NCBI GenBank assembly: GCA_015256945.1
Contig: JABZLB010000044.1
Location: 1 to 17,573, forward strand
Reading direction: 5' to 3'
Length of the DNA stretch: 17,573 nucleotides
Source of the DNA: Prevotellaceae bacterium
Lineage (GTDB): Bacteria > Bacteroidota > Bacteroidia > Bacteroidales > Bacteroidaceae
Shown here: positions 15,165 through 17,573 of the stretch, piece after piece
How the letters are laid out: each line of letters starts with the position of its first letter
Numbering within the stretch: position 1 is the first letter of the stretch
Translations under genes and position numbers: made by a program
Notes under the pieces: model-generated
Told to the model about the DNA's origin: nothing
Seen by the model: the letters and a program-made list of their open reading frames with translations, nothing else
Databases searched by the model: none

Positions 15165-17573
15165 CTATACGGCAATACTGTCGAGGAACAACAGCAGACG
15201 GTTCGTAACATTTACGGATGAAACTCCAGAGTCAAAGTCGAGAGAGACGAGGTTCAGCTGTGGAAACATCTTTTTCAGCTTCTTTTCTATGCCTTTCGAA
15301 ACGATGTGGTTGGCAATACATCCAAACGGCTGAAGACTTGCAACGTTGTTTACTCCCTGTTTCACCATGCCGATAATTTCGCTCGGCAACAGCCATCCCT
15401 CACCGAATTGTGCGGCAAACGACACCACGTTTCCTGCCTCTTCGGCCTCCTTAAATATATTAGTGAACGGCCGATAATATCGAAATCGTGATGCCAGTGC
15501 GTTCATTTTCTTCTGCCTTCTCCATATTAGTTGGTAGATGCTTTTCAGCACAAAGTCGGGTACTTTTGAGCTTTTCAACCCCATTTGCTTTTGTGCAATG
15601 GCATTCACAAACTCTTGTAAGAAGAAAGGTGACAATAGCGGAGGTACTACCTCAAAGCCCTTTTCTATGATACGTTGTGCAAGAAACTGATGGGCAAACG
15701 GATTGAATTTCAGGAAAATTTCGCCTACAATGCCCACTGCCGGTATTTCTTTGTCGTCAACTATGGCATCGAAAGCTTCTGCAGCTTCGCTGATGAGGTC
15801 CATAATTTCTGATGGCTTGTTTCTCAAAATAGGCTCTGCCACTACTGTCAAATAGTGCTCCCGGAGCTGCTCTGCCTTGTTATTGAACCTTCCTTGCGGT
15901 TGCTGTGCCTCTGCTTTTAGGCGCGAAACGGCCCCATGATACATTTTTGAGATAACATCACCATATAATAAAGATGTGGCAATTACGGGTGCCATCTTTA
16001 CCCATGGCACGTCAAGGTTGTTGTCGTTGCCATAGTCTTCGCCCATCTGTGTGGAAACACCTATTGTAATTAGTGGTACATTGCTGAACCCGTTGGCGTC
16101 TATTGCCCGCCTGATCAGGGCTGTATAGTTGGTGGCTCTGCATTGTCCGCCGGTCTGACTCATTACTAACGACACGTTCCTGGTGTCGTATCGGCCCGAC
16201 TTTAACGCTTTTACAAAGTCGCCTACTATCAGTGTTGCCGGGTAACATACTTCGTTATTAGCAAACTTTAGTCCCAGTTCGGCACTCTCTGCATCGCTCT
16301 GTGGCATCACCTCTACGTCCCAGCCGAATAGCCTGCACAGTGGCGGGACGATGGGTGTAAGGTATTCTGTAAAGTAAGGTGCAAGGATATGGCGTTGCAC
16401 GGGCGGCAGCTTGTACGTCTCTTTTTCGTCTTCTCCCCCCACTTTAATATGCTCTTGTTTCTGTCCTTTCGGCGTATGGTCATTCTGTTTCTGCTCACTC
16501 AGCGATTCAATCAGCGAGCGAACCCTCAGCTTCAGGCTCCCGATGTTGCTTACATCATCTATTTTTAGCAACGTGTAAGGCTTGCCATGGTTCTTCATAA
16601 TGGTACGAATCTCGTCCTGAATAAAGCTGTCAGGGCCGCAGCCAAAAGAAGTCATCTGCACGTAATGCACGTCAAAGGGCTGCTCTGCACACCATTGTCC
16701 GGCCTTAATAAGGCGGTTCATGTAGGCCCATTGTCGCACAAGGCAGGTATCTCCGGCCTCTATTTTCGTATTGCCTCTTACAATATCGTCGGATATAACA
16801 TTAACTCCAAGCGCGGCAATCATTTCTGAAAGTTTGTGCTGTATCAGCGGATCGGTATGGTAAGGACGTCCTGCAAGCAGTATGGTTAGCCTGCCTTCAC
16901 GTCTGCTCTGGATCAGAATTTGTTCAGCTTTCTGCTGTATATCGGTCACATAACTGTGCTGAGCGTCCTGTGCTTCAGCAAAAGCTGCGCGGGCTTCCTT
17001 ACGTTTTACGCCATATTTATTGAGGAAACTGCATACCTCTTTTTGCAGCAGTTTCTCGTCTTTAAAGTTGATAACGGGCGAAACAACGTCGTTATTGAGT
17101 TTCATTGCGCTCCTGATAACATCTGAATAAGCCGATACCACAGGGCAGTTATAGCTGTTGTTGTTGCGCTTGTCGTCCATAGGCTCAAACACAACATAGG
17201 GCATAAATATAAACTTGGGAACGTCGTTGTCAATCGACGATAATATATTGTCGAGCTCTTGCACATGCGAGTGTACGAGCTTTGCAGGGAAACAGATATT
17301 GTCGCTCATCACCGAGCCAAGAGCTTGCTCGTATCGATGAAAGTCTGATTCGCTGCTAAGTTTCACCTCAAAGCCTGCTTCGGTAAACAAAGTGTACCAG
17401 AATGGGAACTCCTCATACATGTTCAGCACACGCGGTATGCCCACTATACCACGGCTTTTACGTGGTTTTTCTTTCTCTTTCCCAAAAACAAAACGTTTCT
17501 TTTCAGCGTAATTATAGGTGTAACAGTCGAATAACTGGTGATACTTATACGTGTAAATATTTTCGCCTTTCGT
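15165..17573 (-). CDS. 2-hydroxyacyl-CoA dehydratase/activase-type protein, 5'-truncated
   Basis: The frame is open to the right edge, so only the last 802 residues are seen. The first in-frame GTG at 17442-17444 is an internal valine of the conserved GIVGIPRVLNMYEEFPFW segment. That segment opens the DUF2229 domain, which also holds RPYHTDPLIQHKL and SFGCGPDSF. An HgdB-like dehydratase domain follows, with conserved cysteines in NEVCYPATL, SQTGGQCRATNY and QPFGCIAN, likely iron-sulfur ligands. In the family such proteins carry one or two BcrAD/BadFG ATPase activase domains before this part and total about 1400-1500 residues; those domains would lie beyond the window. Known relatives use ATP to drive low-potential electron transfer to radical dehydrations. 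The substrate here is unknown, and no CoA-transferase or separate dehydratase gene lies in the window. Confidence 0.85.
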   Translation of the reverse strand, partial: TKGENIYTYKYHQLFDCYTYNYAEKKRFVFGKEKEKPRKSRGIVGIPRVLNMYEEFPFWYTLFTEAGFEVKLSSESDFHRYEQALGSVMSDNICFPAKLVHSHVQELDNILSSIDNDVPKFIFMPYVVFEPMDDKRNNNSYNCPVVSAYSDVIRSAMKLNNDVVSPVINFKDEKLLQKEVCSFLNKYGVKRKEARAAFAEAQDAQHSYVTDIQQKAEQILIQSRREGRLTILLAGRPYHTDPLIQHKLSEMIAALGVNVISDDIVRGNTKIEAGDTCLVRQWAYMNRLIKAGQWCAEQPFDVHYVQMTSFGCGPDSFIQDEIRTIMKNHGKPYTLLKIDDVSNIGSLKLRVRSLIESLSEQKQNDHTPKGQKQEHIKVGGEDEKETYKLPPVQRHILAPYFTEYLTPIVPPLCRLFGWDVEVMPQSDAESAELGLKFANNEVCYPATLIVGDFVKALKSGRYDTRNVSLVMSQTGGQCRATNYTALIRRAIDANGFSNVPLITIGVSTQMGEDYGNDNNLDVPWVKMAPVIATSLLYGDVISKMYHGAVSRLKAEAQQPQGRFNNKAEQLREHYLTVVAEPILRNKPSEIMDLISEAAEAFDAIVDDKEIPAVGIVGEIFLKFNPFAHQFLAQRIIEKGFEVVPPLLSPFFLQEFVNAIAQKQMGLKSSKVPDFVLKSIYQLIWRRQKKMNALASRFRYYRPFTNIFKEAEEAGNVVSFAAQFGEGWLLPSEIIGMVKQGVNNVASLQPFGCIANHIVSKGIEKKLKKMFPQLNLVSLDFDSGVSSVNVTNRLLLFLDSIAV

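Noticed and set aside
17442..17444. GTG start for the right-edge gene giving a 759-residue protein.
   Set aside because: The frame stays open for 43 more codons to the window edge, and the upstream residues read as family sequence leading into GIPRVLNMYE. The valine is internal and the gene is truncated by the window.

Overview
The window is a stretch of Bacteroidota chromosome, most likely a Prevotella-like member of the Bacteroidales. The evidence is a prolyl tripeptidyl peptidase very close to PtpA of Porphyromonas gingivalis, a 1109-residue DUF2723 membrane protein of the Bacteroidota type, a very large fused CoA-dehydratase-activase protein, and -7 promoter elements of the Bacteroidota form TAnnTTTG (TACCTTTG, TAACTTTG). 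The genus is inferred; no rRNA or other taxonomic marker is present.

All eleven genes lie on the minus strand, so transcription runs from the right edge to the left. In that order: (1) the C-terminal 802 residues of a 2-hydroxyglutaryl-CoA dehydratase/activase-type protein, cut by the right edge; (2) serine O-acetyltransferase with its own promoter; (3) a THUMP-domain rRNA methyltransferase of the RlmL type with a long basic tail; (4) ptpA, overlapping the methyltransferase end; (5) purD, 12 bases after ptpA; (6) an unrecognised polytopic membrane protein; (7) a YqaA-family membrane protein overlapping it by 25 bases; (8) after a 412-base gap with GC-rich repeats, the DUF2723 (GT117/TMEM260-like) protein; (9) a NodB-type polysaccharide deacetylase; (10) queG, epoxyqueuosine reductase; (11) an FHS-like MFS permease. 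The left 512 bases have no gene.

Most of this is housekeeping: cysteine synthesis, rRNA and tRNA modification, purine synthesis, peptide use and cell-envelope sugar chemistry. No phage, IS element, CRISPR array or toxin/defence locus was seen. The genes do not form one pathway. Spacing suggests co-transcribed groups: cysE-rlmL-ptpA-purD, perhaps continuing into the two membrane genes, and DUF2723-deacetylase, perhaps continuing into queG.

The unexplained signals are mostly noncoding. The strongest is an array in the left gap: six perfect TTAC-N3-GTAA dyads at an exact 22-bp period, flanked in register by two degraded half-sites (130-294). It looks like a phased protein-binding array and belongs to no gene visible here. 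Others are a 45-bp GC-rich tandem repeat carrying two palindromes per unit (7503-7580), three successive hairpins in the 167 bases after the DUF2723 gene, and several lineage-type extensions in ordinary enzymes.
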